Source: Planctomycetota bacterium
Lineage (GTDB): Bacteria > Planctomycetota > Planctomycetia > Planctomycetales > Planctomycetaceae
Assembly: GCA_018242525.1 (NCBI GenBank)
Contig: JAFEBS010000006.1
Location: forward strand, 62,001-126,000
Reading direction: 5' to 3'
Length of the DNA: 64,000 nt
Part shown: piece after piece, positions 1 through 8,718 of the stretch
How positions within the stretch are numbered: position 1 is the first letter of the stretch
Layout: each line of letters begins with the position of its first letter
Notes under the pieces: model-generated
What the model was told of the DNA's origin: nothing
What the model saw: the letters and a program-made list of their open reading frames with translations, nothing else
The model's database searches: none
Translations under genes and position numbers: made by a program

Positions 1-1
1 T

Positions 2-1168
2 CTGGGTAGCGACATTTCCCGCCTGCTGCAGGGGCAGCCGGAAAAGGCCTTTTCGATTGTGAATCGACCGGAGGTCCCCCGGGAAGAAGCGTTCCAGGAC
101 ATCATCAAGGCGGCCAAGCCGGGCGATACCATTCGCGTTGACGGCAACGGCCCGTTCAGGACGAATCACGAAGACCTGAACATGGACATCACGATCCAGG
201 CGGGGTTCGGCTACGAACCGGTCTTCGAATACCAGGTGGGAATGTCGGCAGACGGTCTGCGCTACCGCCCGGACAAGCATCCTGAATCCCACCAGATTCT
301 GAAGGTCTCGGGCGGCACCGTCACGCTGGAAGGACTGCGACTGCATATGGACGGCCCGGCGGGAACCCCGAACGTCGCCTGGAAGGCCGTGCTGGTGACC
401 GGAGGAACGCTTCGGATGTTGAACTGCTCCATCTCGGAATCCAACCGCAAAGGGATGGTCTCGGTGACTCTGAACGGCGAAGGCCGGGTCATACTGCGCA
501 ACTCGATACTTGTCGGCGGCCGTACGGGGGTCGAAGTCGTCGCAGCCGGAAAACAGGAACTGATGATTGAGAACTGCGTCCTTTATTCCAACAGCTGTGT
601 CACCCTGATCAACAATCCGCAGACGAAACAGCCGGCGGATATCGACCTGAGAATCTATCAATCGGTCCTGCAGGGAACGGAGGCGATTGCGACTCCGAAC
701 CTGGTCGGCGATCTGCGAATCGAAAGCATTCTGAACATCTACAAATGTGATTCGCTTGCCCTGTCCCTGTTACCCTCCGCCACCGACAAGAAAGGACGCA
801 GTTGGACGGGCAGTGAGAACTGTTACAACTTGACGAACTGGATTGGCTCGGGAGGAAAGAAGGGAACGACCGTGACGGATATCAAGTCGTTCGCGAAGTT
901 CTGGGGTGATACGGACACGGGAGCGACCAAGCTGATTGCGGCATTTGCCGTCGTCCGCAAGAACGGTTCGTTTTCCCACTCCATGAATCCCCAGGACTGG
1001 GATCTGTCGGAAAAGTCTGAGTTGGCGCTATTCGTCAAACGTCCTGGCATCCGACCGGCGAACGTCGGTGCGGGTGAAGGCTTCAGTCGCTATCGCGAAG
1101 ATTTCTCCTACGGACAATGGAAGAAGGGGATCAATACCGCGGCCGTCCTGGCGGAAACCGCCAAGTAG
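2..1168 (+). CDS. Right-handed beta-helix-type protein, C-terminal part (5' end outside window)
   Basis: The reading frame is already open at the first bases of the window, so the gene begins upstream; the GTG at 59 is merely an internal possible start. The visible ~388 residues contain a 'PGDTIRVDGNGPF' segment typical of the opening turn of parallel beta-helix (pectate-lyase/NosD-like) proteins, followed by Val/Ile/Asn-rich strands such as 'LRMLNCSISESN', 'VILRNSILVGGRTGVEVV' and 'LMIENCVLYSNS', the usual ladder of such helices. No catalytic residues could be identified. In planctomycetes such domains are sometimes fused behind a protein kinase; the missing N-terminus would decide this. It lies 12 bp before the pseudouridine synthase on the same strand, so co-transcription is likely. 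Confidence 0.6.
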   Translation: MGSDISRLLQGQPEKAFSIVNRPEVPREEAFQDIIKAAKPGDTIRVDGNGPFRTNHEDLNMDITIQAGFGYEPVFEYQVGMSADGLRYRPDKHPESHQILKVSGGTVTLEGLRLHMDGPAGTPNVAWKAVLVTGGTLRMLNCSISESNRKGMVSVTLNGEGRVILRNSILVGGRTGVEVVAAGKQELMIENCVLYSNSCVTLINNPQTKQPADIDLRIYQSVLQGTEAIATPNLVGDLRIESILNIYKCDSLALSLLPSATDKKGRSWTGSENCYNLTNWIGSGGKKGTTVTDIKSFAKFWGDTDTGATKLIAAFAVVRKNGSFSHSMNPQDWDLSEKSELALFVKRPGIRPANVGAGEGFSRYREDFSYGQWKKGINTAAVLAETAK

Positions 1169-1180
1169 GTCCCAGGTGCC

Positions 1181-1897
1181 ATGGAACTTGACATTCTTCT
1201 CGAAGACGGTCCGTTGATCGCAGTCAACAAGCCAGCCGGGCTGCTGACTCAGGGAGTCCCACACGGCCACCCAACCCTGGAAGGGGCGGTAAAACAGTAT
1301 CTGAAGCAGACCTACTCGAAACCGGGCAATGTCTACCTGGGCGTACCCCATCGATTGGACCGCCCGGTTTCCGGGGTTGTCGTGTTCGCCAAAAACTCGA
1401 AGGCAGCGGCACGCCTGGCCGAGCAGTTTCGCGAACGAAGCGTCCAGAAATTCTATCTGGCCGTGACCGAACACGTCCCGACTCCGTCGTTCGGTCGTTT
1501 GACCGACTGGCTGCTGAAAGACGCCGCCGCCGCGCACGTCACCGTCGTCTCCCCCGAAACCGAAGGGGCCAAACAGGCTTGCCTGGATTACCGGGTCCTG
1601 GGCCACTTCGCCGGTCGAGCGTTGGTGGAAATCGAATTACAAACCGGCCGCATGCACCAGATCCGAGTCCAACTCGCCAGCAGGGGCTGGCCCATCGTCG
1701 GCGACCTGCAATACGGTGCGACATTGTCACCCGACGAGACCGCGATGTACGACCGCCTCGTCTCGCCAATCGCCCTGCACGCTCGCAGGTTAACCCTGTT
1801 TCACCCAATCCGCTACGATCGGATCGAACTCCGCGCCCCCATCCCTGCCGACTGGTCTCGCTTCGGGGATCTGGTCGCCGGGTTCCACAGCCTCTAA
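1181..1897 (+). CDS. RluA-family pseudouridine synthase
   Basis: Isomerises uridine to pseudouridine in rRNA or tRNA in the cytoplasm. The 238-residue protein carries the family motif 'PHRLDRPVSGVVVFAK' with the catalytic Asp at about residue 60, an N-terminal 'AVNKPAGLLTQ' strand, and the late motif 'GRMHQIRVQLASRGWPIVGDLQYG' region (the H-Q-I-R element conserved in RluA/RluC/RluD). There is no S4 domain in front of the catalytic domain, so it resembles the short RluA/TruC-like members rather than RluC/RluD. Which base it modifies cannot be told from sequence. The TAA stop overlaps the stop of the opposing LRR gene. Confidence 0.9.
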   Translation: MELDILLEDGPLIAVNKPAGLLTQGVPHGHPTLEGAVKQYLKQTYSKPGNVYLGVPHRLDRPVSGVVVFAKNSKAAARLAEQFRERSVQKFYLAVTEHVPTPSFGRLTDWLLKDAAAAHVTVVSPETEGAKQACLDYRVLGHFAGRALVEIELQTGRMHQIRVQLASRGWPIVGDLQYGATLSPDETAMYDRLVSPIALHARRLTLFHPIRYDRIELRAPIPADWSRFGDLVAGFHSL

Positions 1898-3159
1898 AAG
1901 AAACCCTCGCCCGGCCAATCAAATCGGTTGCGTGAAACTTCCCATTTTGGGAATTCGGCGCTCTGTTCCTGCTTCAGACGCGGTTCCTGGGACAGGTTGG
2001 GGAAATACCGCTGCAATTCGGCCTGAGGGGTTCCCTGTAATTCTGTCAGCGCCAGCGAGATCGAAGCCAGTTTGGGTTGAACCCCCAATTGCTGCAGGCC
2101 GTCGGACGGTAACTCGGCCAGGTCGAGAGTGAGGTGTTTCAGGGTGGGCATTTGTGACAACGGGGTCAGGGAATCCCGCAGGTCGGTTCGCGCCAGCGAG
2201 AGGGATTCCAAATGCGGCAGATTCTTCAAGTTGATCAGGTGTTCGCTGTGCACTGCCGCGCCACGCAGGTTCAGCGATTTCAAATGAGGAAACCCGGTCA
2301 GATTGCACAGTGCATGGGGTCGACATTGGCTGACTTCCAGGGTCAGGTGAGTCAACCGGGCCATGCGTCCCAGAGCGTTCAGCGCGTCGCCGTTCAGGGA
2401 AACGGAATCGACATACAACGCTTCCAGGTTGCGGGCCGACTCAAGGTTTGACAGATCGATGTCCGGGAAATCGTTGGATCTGATGACCAGTGTGCGCAGG
2501 TTCGGAATCCGCGCCAGGATTGCCATGTGATGACCGGTCAGACGCTTCTGCAGAGACTCGTCGGGAGTGTGTTCGTAGTAACCGGCATCCAGATGCAATT
2601 CGGTCAGGGCCTCGCACCGCTCGAGCGGCTTCAACGCTTCGGGTACGAGCTTGCCGATCAGTTTTAGTTTTTGCAGTTTGCCGCATGAGGGAAGTCCCTG
2701 CAGTCCAGTTTCCTCAATTTGGCCGTTGTCCAGATATAAGGACTCCACGAGATCGAGATTGCGAATCTGATGCAATCCCTCAGACGACAATTCCCCCTCC
2801 ACGATGCTCAGAGTTTTCAGGGTGTGCATTTGTGCCAGCGAAGCGACATCCGAATCAACCGGCTTGCGCAGGATGAGAGATTCCGGCGGCGAAAGAAGAT
2901 TGAGTTGCTCTGCTTTCACGGCGCGATTCAATTGCTGAGCGACCTGCGGCGGCAACGGAGATTTCCCAAGCGTCAGTTTTCCCTTGGCTTTGATCGACTC
3001 GCGGACCTGCGATTCATGCCACAGCCGGCGGGCAACCATGCCATTGATCGCCAGGAACAACAGCAACAGCAAGGCCGTGCCACGTACAAGAATCGGCCAG
3101 CTTGCCCACCAGGCACGCACCCACTGAAATGGTCGAAATGGTGAGCGATTGGAGACCAT
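1894..3159 (-). CDS. Membrane-anchored leucine-rich-repeat protein
   Basis: A 421-residue protein with one N-terminal hydrophobic segment ('LVRGTALLLLLFLAINGMVA', about residues 25-45) followed by LRR units of about 24 residues ('LESLSLARTDL', 'LKHLTLDLAEL', 'LRTLVIRSNDF'). The topology suggests a signal anchor with the LRR domain outside the cytoplasmic membrane; role unknown, probably protein binding. The ATG at 3159 is preferred over an upstream TTG at 3213 because it places the anchor near the N-terminus and has a weak GGTGA upstream. Its TAG stop (1894-1896) shares bases with the TAA of the converging pseudouridine synthase, leaving no room for a terminator between them. Confidence 0.82.
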   Translation of the reverse strand: MVSNRSPFRPFQWVRAWWASWPILVRGTALLLLLFLAINGMVARRLWHESQVRESIKAKGKLTLGKSPLPPQVAQQLNRAVKAEQLNLLSPPESLILRKPVDSDVASLAQMHTLKTLSIVEGELSSEGLHQIRNLDLVESLYLDNGQIEETGLQGLPSCGKLQKLKLIGKLVPEALKPLERCEALTELHLDAGYYEHTPDESLQKRLTGHHMAILARIPNLRTLVIRSNDFPDIDLSNLESARNLEALYVDSVSLNGDALNALGRMARLTHLTLEVSQCRPHALCNLTGFPHLKSLNLRGAAVHSEHLINLKNLPHLESLSLARTDLRDSLTPLSQMPTLKHLTLDLAELPSDGLQQLGVQPKLASISLALTELQGTPQAELQRYFPNLSQEPRLKQEQSAEFPKWEVSRNRFDWPGEGFF

Positions 3160-3423
3160 TAAATTCACCACACGCTGCGGTACGCGAGAGGACGCAGGAC
3201 TTGATTGAATCAATCTTCGGCTCTCATGGATCCTTTGACAACTCCAAAGAGCCGTTTGGAATCAGTCGGGAATCATATTTCCCGGTACGCGAACGTCTTG
3301 TCGGAGGACGATGCTTCGTGAAGTTTTGCCGGCGTCACTGAAGGTTACTATTCACCACCCACACTCATCGTGTACGTTACGCAAAGGGAACAGCCCGCAT
3401 AACGACTGATCGAAAGGGATGCC

Positions 3424-4041
3424 GTGGCCAGGCGATACATCATGACCGTGTTGGCGGCGAATCGAGTTGGGATTCTGGCCGCGTTGACCAACGCGCTGGA
3501 TGAACTTCGAGGAAACATGCTCGATGTCAGCCAGGCCGTCATTCAGGATTACTTCACCATGATCCTGGCTGCGGAATTTCCCGAAGAACGAGATCCCGAA
3601 GTGATCGTCGATCATATCCGCGCCGTCTGCCGCTCTTACGGTGCGGAAGTGGCCTTGAAAGATCCCGATGACGAGACTGTGTTCGAGATCCCGGAGGAGC
3701 CTACGCCGCGCCAGCGCTATGTCCTGACGGCGTCCGGTCAGGATCGCCCGGGAGTCCTGCGGTTTATCGCACATCGGCTGGCTCAGGATGACATCGTCCT
3801 GATGGACCTGCAGGGGATGCGGCACGAATCGGATCACACCTTTCTGACCTCCATGGAACTGGCCTTTCCTCCCGGTGTCGACGCGCTGAAGTTACGGAAC
3901 GACCTGGACAAGGAATTTCGACCCGACGGGATCACCATTGCCCTGCAGCATCGCCGGGTTCTCGCGGCACTCGCTCATCCCGAACCTGTTGGCTTCAATA
4001 CTGTGTCGCCTTGGCCGTCCCGCGGCACTGACGGCAGTTAG
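3424..4041 (+). CDS. Tandem ACT-domain protein, UPF0237/GcvR-like
   Basis: A 205-residue protein built of two ACT domains: residues about 3-75 ('YIMTVLAANRVGILAALTNALDEL') and about 95-170 ('RYVLTASGQDRPGVLRFIAHRLA'), each starting with the beta-strand then D/N-R-x-G-[IV]-L ligand loop of ACT modules. ACT domains bind amino acids and regulate enzymes or transcription; GcvR has this two-domain form. The GTG start has AAGGGA just upstream; the nearby ATG at 3419 is out of frame and closes at once. It precedes a UPF0210 protein by 69 bp. In streptococci a UPF0237 ACT protein and a UPF0210 protein are also neighbours, which supports a shared function, still unknown. Confidence 0.85.
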   Translation: MARRYIMTVLAANRVGILAALTNALDELRGNMLDVSQAVIQDYFTMILAAEFPEERDPEVIVDHIRAVCRSYGAEVALKDPDDETVFEIPEEPTPRQRYVLTASGQDRPGVLRFIAHRLAQDDIVLMDLQGMRHESDHTFLTSMELAFPPGVDALKLRNDLDKEFRPDGITIALQHRRVLAALAHPEPVGFNTVSPWPSRGTDGS

Positions 4042-4110
4042 CAGCGCTGTTGGAGCGGAACAGTTCCACAAACATCCGGTACCGCGTCCTTTTCGATTGA
4101 CTGGCGACTC

Positions 4111-5469
4111 ATGGCACACAACGACAGTTTCTTTTCGGCACTGCAGCAACTGCGACAGTTGCCGCTGGATGTTCGGACCATCACGCTGGGCATCAACGTG
4201 GCCGACTGTCACAACCACAGTCTGCACGCCTTGTGTGAATCCTTGTATCAGCGAATCATCGGCCGGGCCGAACGACTGACCAATGTCTGTGGTGAAGTTT
4301 CGTCGCTGCTGGGCGTGCCGATCATGCAGCGGCGAATAGTGGTCACCCCGATCGATCGGGTGGCTCAGGGGTTCGATTCGGGTGACATGGTCAACGTCGC
4401 CCGGACGATGGAAGGAGCGGCGGCCCAGGTCCGCGTCGATCGAATCGGGGGATATGCGGCGGATGTTCAACATGGAATGAGTTCCAGTGCGCGGGAACTG
4501 ATCGCCAGCCTGCCGACCGCGCTGTCACAGACAGTGCGGGTGCGTGCCGCGGTCCATGTTGGCACGACCGAAAGCGGTGTTAACATGGATGCCATTTCAC
4601 TGCTGGGTCGGATTCTGAAGGAAACGGCCCAGGCGGATGCCGAGAAGAACGGGGATGCCGCCGCCAAACTGGTGATCCTGGCTAACAATGCAACGGGACA
4701 CCCGCACCTGACCGGTGCCTGCCTGGGTGACGGCTGGGGTGACCTGGTGGTTCACGTCGGGATCGGAGCGGCGTCGATCATCCGGCATGCGCTCGTCGAG
4801 CGACTGGCGATCGAGCCAAATTCTCCCTTGCATGAATTGGCCGCCGAGATTCAAACGGCCGTGTTCCAGTCAACACGCACGGCCGAACTGGTGGGACGCG
4901 AAATCGCCACGCGACTGGGTGCCGATTTTGGCAGTGTCGATGTTTCACTGGCCCCGACCCGTCGTCCCGATGACAGCGTGGCCGCGCTGTTGTCGTTGCT
5001 GGGAATCGAACAGGTCGGAGCACCCGGTACGGCAACCGCCCTGACGCTGATCCTGAACGCGTTGCGAGCAGGTTCCGCGTTTGCCTCCTGTTCCGCCGGC
5101 GGCTATTCACGCATCATGCTGTCGGTGTTGGAAGACGCTTCGCTGGCGGCTGCGACGAAATCGAAGGAGTTGACATTTGATCAGTTGTGCATGGCGGCCA
5201 ACGCCGGATCAGGGGGCCTGGACCTGGTCTCCGTTCCCGGCGACACCGACGTGGCGACGCTGGCGGCCATCATCTCTGACCAGGTCTCGTTTGCGGTCCT
5301 GAACCGCCGGCCGGCGGCGATCCGGATCATCCCAGTCCCCGGCAAGCGGGCGGGTGAGGGAGTGACGTACAGCGGCATGATGAATGATGCCGTTATCCTG
5401 CCGATCCGCGGCACGGGATTGTCGAAGGAGTTCATCGAGCGGGGGGGACGACTGCCACCGGTCCGGTAA
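4111..5469 (+). CDS. PFL-family protein (UPF0210/DUF711)
   Basis: A 452-residue protein of the UPF0210 (DUF711) family, whose fold resembles pyruvate-formate-lyase/glycyl-radical enzymes but which lacks a known reaction. Recognised by 'ITLGINVADCHN', 'PFL-like' central segments 'VRVRAAVHVGTTESGVNMDAISLLGRI' region, 'DVSLAPTRRPDDSVA' and the C-terminal 'GTGLSKEFIERGGRLPPVR' typical of the family end. Length matches the usual ~450 residues. It follows the ACT protein on the same strand, suggesting that the ACT protein senses an amino acid related to its substrate (inference). A convergent SGNH hydrolase gene ends 70 bp downstream. Confidence 0.88.
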   Translation: MAHNDSFFSALQQLRQLPLDVRTITLGINVADCHNHSLHALCESLYQRIIGRAERLTNVCGEVSSLLGVPIMQRRIVVTPIDRVAQGFDSGDMVNVARTMEGAAAQVRVDRIGGYAADVQHGMSSSARELIASLPTALSQTVRVRAAVHVGTTESGVNMDAISLLGRILKETAQADAEKNGDAAAKLVILANNATGHPHLTGACLGDGWGDLVVHVGIGAASIIRHALVERLAIEPNSPLHELAAEIQTAVFQSTRTAELVGREIATRLGADFGSVDVSLAPTRRPDDSVAALLSLLGIEQVGAPGTATALTLILNALRAGSAFASCSAGGYSRIMLSVLEDASLAAATKSKELTFDQLCMAANAGSGGLDLVSVPGDTDVATLAAIISDQVSFAVLNRRPAAIRIIPVPGKRAGEGVTYSGMMNDAVILPIRGTGLSKEFIERGGRLPPVR

Positions 5470-5539
5470 TGGTTCTTTCTGAAGCGAGGGGACCCTCCGT
5501 TCTTCGATCTGAATTGCAATCTGTGTATCGCAACGATTT

Positions 5540-6499
5540 TCAAAGCTCACCCGGCAGCACCTTGGCCATTTCGATCAAGAACAGCCGGCGAAGCGCATCG
5601 TATCCCCGGTCGTTGGGGTCTTCGAGATTGTCCCAATACCAGTAGTACGGATCGTTCGCTCGATAGGCATGGTGCCAGAACTGCGTGCAGTGAATTCCAT
5701 GGCCCAGGAATTCGCCACGCATGTCGATCAAGGTCACGTCCGCGTGCCGCGCGGCGAACGCAGCAATGACCTGGTTGTATGCCTGCAGGACTTTGACTCC
5801 ATCCGGCCAGGCGGGAAGGCCGGCGTTGGTGATGTCGCCATCACCGTCCGTTGGGTCATAGATGTTGGCAATGAACATGTGGCAACCACCCGGAAACGTT
5901 GTCCGGACTTTGGCCGCGATGACCTCCAACCTGGCATCATACGCCTTGACCCAGTCCTCAATCTGATCGACGGTGGCACCATACATGGCCCCTTCACGCG
6001 GGGGAGTTCTGCCGTAGTTGTGAATGACGTCATTGCCGCCGGTGGTCATGACGACGATTCCATACGCTTCTGCCGCGTACGGTTTCAGTTTGGGGAGCTG
6101 ATAATCCACACATTCAATCGAGGTCGTTCCCGAGATGGCCAGGTTCCGCAATTCCAGGCCCGGCAGGACAGTCGACAGGCAAACTCCCTGCATGTCGGCG
6201 AATTCATCGGTGGGGTTCTTCGCCAGTCGATTGAAATAGTTGTAGCCGCCGGTGCTGGCACCCAATCCCTGAGTCACACTGTCGCCGAGCCCCAGCAGAA
6301 TCACCGGGCGTTCGGACCAGGTCGTTTGAAATGGCGCGCGGGGAACATTCGGACCGGCCGGACCGGAGCCAACGGGCCGAGCGTAGCGGTAATGAATCCA
6401 GATCGCGGCCCCGGCCACTAAGACGACACCAACGGCGATCAACGTCCACAGTCGGTGACGCCGGGGAACGGGCTCGGGAATGGGAGCAGCTTCGCTCAT
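5540..6499 (-). CDS. Membrane-anchored SGNH/GDSL hydrolase
   Basis: About 319 residues. After a short charged N-terminus comes a membrane anchor ('LIAVGVVLVAGAAIWIHY'), then the SGNH domain: block I 'ILLGLGDSVTQGLGAS' with the nucleophile Ser, block II Gly near 'LAISGTTS', block III 'TTGGNDVIHN' with the oxyanion Asn, and a C-terminal catalytic region 'DDRGYDALRR'-like where block V usually carries D-x-x-H; here the sequence reads 'DPNDRGYDALRRLF' and the expected His is not in the normal spot (a His-rich 'GIHCTQFWHHAYR' lies just before). Probably an extracytoplasmic esterase or lipase-like hydrolase. Start at ATG 6499 is chosen over ATG 6547; neither has an SD. Confidence 0.78.
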   Translation of the reverse strand: MSEAAPIPEPVPRRHRLWTLIAVGVVLVAGAAIWIHYRYARPVGSGPAGPNVPRAPFQTTWSERPVILLGLGDSVTQGLGASTGGYNYFNRLAKNPTDEFADMQGVCLSTVLPGLELRNLAISGTTSIECVDYQLPKLKPYAAEAYGIVVMTTGGNDVIHNYGRTPPREGAMYGATVDQIEDWVKAYDARLEVIAAKVRTTFPGGCHMFIANIYDPTDGDGDITNAGLPAWPDGVKVLQAYNQVIAAFAARHADVTLIDMRGEFLGHGIHCTQFWHHAYRANDPYYWYWDNLEDPNDRGYDALRRLFLIEMAKVLPGEL

Positions 6500-6659
6500 G
6501 GCAGTACCGAAGTGATCGGGATGAGTTGCGGTGAATGGGGATTTCATTGTAGTGCGGTCAGTGCTTCAACAGAATTCAACCAGAAATGAAACCGTCGAAT
6601 CTGTACAATGCCGAGCACGAGTTGAGCCTCAACACGCTTCAGGTTGATTTGAGGATTTC

Positions 6660-7988
6660 ATGCGACAACTTCCACTTCCATTGATTCTCTTCGTTCTGGC
6701 ATTGCTGGAGTTGAATGTCCGTCACTGTATTGCGGGCGGTGATCAGGATTGGCCGCAGTGGCGAGGACCTCTGGGGACTGGGTTTGCTCCGAATTCAAAT
6801 CCACCGGTGCAATGGAGCGAAACAAAGAATATTCGCTGGAAATCGGCATTACCGGGGAAGGGACATTCGACACCGGTGATCTGGGGTCAGCGCATCTTCC
6901 TGACGACAGCAATCCCCGAAGGCGAACCCCTGCCACCACGAAAGAGCACCGCGCCGGGGACGCATGATGGGGTCCCGGTCACACATCGCCACAGGTTCGT
7001 TGTGCTGGCCGTGGATCGCGGGACTGGCAAGATCCTGTGGCAGAAAACGGTGCATCAGAAACTGCCGCATGAGGGGGGACACTATACCGGCAGCCTGGCC
7101 TCAAATTCCGTGGTCACAGACGGTCAGCATGTCTATGCCTTCTTCGGCTCACATGGATTGTATTGCCTGGACATGAACGGCGATGTGAAGTGGCAGCGGC
7201 AACTGGGGGAAATGCTGACCAAGCACGGACACGGCGAAAGTGCCTCACCGGTCTTGAATGGTGACAACGTCTTTATCAATTGGGACCACGACGGACCCTG
7301 TTTCGTCGCTGCTTTCAACAAGCATACGGGAACGCCCGCCTGGAAGGTGAATCGAGACGAAGAGACATCCTGGTCATCGCCGATTCTGGTGGAGCACGAA
7401 GGACAGGCTCTGTTGATTGTGGCGGGGACAAACCGCATTCGAGCCTACCAGCCGACGACGGGCAAAGTGATCTGGGAGTGTGGCGGCCTGTCGTCGAACA
7501 TCGTCGCCACTCCAGTGTCGGCCGACGGTATGTTGTATGCCGGCAGCAGCTATGAGAAACGGGCGTTCCTGGCGATCCGACTGGATGGAGCACGCGGAGA
7601 CATCACGAATTCGCGTCACGTCGCCTGGACTCGCAGCCGCGGGACGCCCTATGTTCCTTCGCCATTGTTGTACGGCGAGGCCCTTTATTTTCTCACACAC
7701 TACCAGGCAGTCCTGACACGGGTGGACGCCCTGACCGGCGAAGACCGACCCGGTCCAATCCGGCTGGGTGGTCTCGGCAATATCTATGCGTCGCCCGTGG
7801 CTGGTGGAGGCCGCGTTTATGTCACCGATCTGGATGGCAACACGGCCGTCGTCAGCCATGATGACGCCCCCAGGATCCTGGCGGTGAATCATCTGGACGA
7901 AATCTTTTCGGCCTCGGCAGCCATCGTCGGACGGGAATTGTTTCTACGCGGCAACAGCCATTTGTATTGCATTGCCGAAGAAAAGTAG
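6660..7988 (+). CDS. Secreted PQQ-like beta-propeller protein
   Basis: 442 residues beginning with a signal peptide ('LPLILFVLALLELNVRHCIAG', cleavage about residue 27). The mature part starts 'DWPQWRGPLGTGFAP', the standard opening of the planctomycete PQQ-propeller family, and contains blades with repeated W-x-x-x-L and G-x-[VI]-x-W strands ('TGKILWQKTV', 'NGDVKWQRQLG', 'TGTPAWKVNRDE', 'TGKVIWECGG'). These proteins are annotated BamB-like, but this is a free-standing exported propeller whose cofactor and partner are unknown. The ATG has a good SD (TGAGGA, 4 nt away). It is divergent from the SGNH hydrolase gene. Confidence 0.85.
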   Translation: MRQLPLPLILFVLALLELNVRHCIAGGDQDWPQWRGPLGTGFAPNSNPPVQWSETKNIRWKSALPGKGHSTPVIWGQRIFLTTAIPEGEPLPPRKSTAPGTHDGVPVTHRHRFVVLAVDRGTGKILWQKTVHQKLPHEGGHYTGSLASNSVVTDGQHVYAFFGSHGLYCLDMNGDVKWQRQLGEMLTKHGHGESASPVLNGDNVFINWDHDGPCFVAAFNKHTGTPAWKVNRDEETSWSSPILVEHEGQALLIVAGTNRIRAYQPTTGKVIWECGGLSSNIVATPVSADGMLYAGSSYEKRAFLAIRLDGARGDITNSRHVAWTRSRGTPYVPSPLLYGEALYFLTHYQAVLTRVDALTGEDRPGPIRLGGLGNIYASPVAGGGRVYVTDLDGNTAVVSHDDAPRILAVNHLDEIFSASAAIVGRELFLRGNSHLYCIAEEK

Positions 7989-8072
7989 GGGCGGCCCGCC
8001 AACGCATTCAGCGAATGGAAATCCGACTTCGGAACCAGACGCTGGCCTTAAGGTCGTGGCCATCGCCAGCCG

Positions 8073-8096
8073 ATAGTTGTTTAAACGACAATTGTC
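8073..8096. promoter_or_regulatory. Candidate MarR operator (two abutting palindromes)
   Basis: ATAGTTGTTTAAACGACAAT (8073-8092) is an imperfect palindrome centred on GTTTAAAC, with 8 of 10 base pairs symmetric; it overlaps a second, perfect palindrome GACAATTGTC (8087-8096). The pair sits directly before the -35 hexamer of the candidate marR promoter. MarR repressors normally bind 16-20 bp palindromes of this kind next to their own promoter, so autoregulation is inferred. Confidence 0.5.
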
Positions 8097-8125
8097 TTGA
8101 CGTCCTGTTCCGGCAACGATATTGT
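8097..8125 (+). promoter_or_regulatory. Candidate sigma-70-type promoter of marR
   Basis: TTGACG (8097-8102), a 17-nt spacer and TATTGT (8120-8125). Transcription would start near 8132, almost on the ATG at 8134, so the mRNA would be leaderless or nearly so. This also argues against the in-frame TTG at 8122 as start codon. Confidence 0.5.
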
Positions 8126-8133
8126 TGAGCCTC

Positions 8134-8637
8134 ATGACGACTTCCCAACCACGTGATGTTCGTGCTCCGCGATTTGATTCGCTGTTTCAAGAGGCCTATC
8201 TGAATCTGTGGAGAACGTATGACCGGCTGAAGGCGATTGAAGATGAGCTGTTTTCGCAGTTCGACCTGTCGGCTCAGCAGTACAACGCATTGCGCCTGCT
8301 GGAAGCCTCGCATCCGGCCACGGTCCCGACGCTGACCTTGGGAACTCGCCTGATCTCCCGGGCTCCGGACATGACGCGGATGCTGGACCGTCTGGAAGAG
8401 CGAAGTCTTGTTCACCGCGAGCGTCGGCCCGAGAACCGACGCGTCGTCGAAGTCGGGATCACGCCTGCCGGGTTGAAGCTGCTGGACAAACTGGCAGACG
8501 CTGTCCAGGACTGCCATAAGCGGCAGTTGGGGCACCTGTCCAGCAGGGACCTGAAACAACTGGTGGAGCTGCTGCAAACGGTCCGGCAGCCTCACGAAGA
8601 GCCGCAGAGCCTGTGGCGCAAACCGTCCTCGGATTGA
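8134..8637 (+). CDS. MarR-family transcriptional regulator
   Basis: 167 residues with the MarR winged-helix layout: helix 'LNLWRTYDRLKAIEDELFSQFDLSAQQYNALRLL' region, recognition part 'LGTRLISRAPDMTRMLDRLEERSLVHRE' and wing 'RRPENRRVVEVGITPAGLKLL' (the D/N-R-R-x-V signature). Acts as a dimeric DNA-binding repressor or activator, usually released by small phenolic ligands or oxidants. It is followed 81 bp downstream by a halogenase-like flavoenzyme on the same strand, the likely target. Palindromes and a promoter lie just upstream. Confidence 0.9.
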   Translation: MTTSQPRDVRAPRFDSLFQEAYLNLWRTYDRLKAIEDELFSQFDLSAQQYNALRLLEASHPATVPTLTLGTRLISRAPDMTRMLDRLEERSLVHRERRPENRRVVEVGITPAGLKLLDKLADAVQDCHKRQLGHLSSRDLKQLVELLQTVRQPHEEPQSLWRKPSSD

Positions 8638-8718
8638 TCATTCAAAATCGGGGATTTCCACCCCGCCGGAACTGAACAGCAACCAGAACCATTCATGACA
8701 GGACCAGGAGACAGCCCC

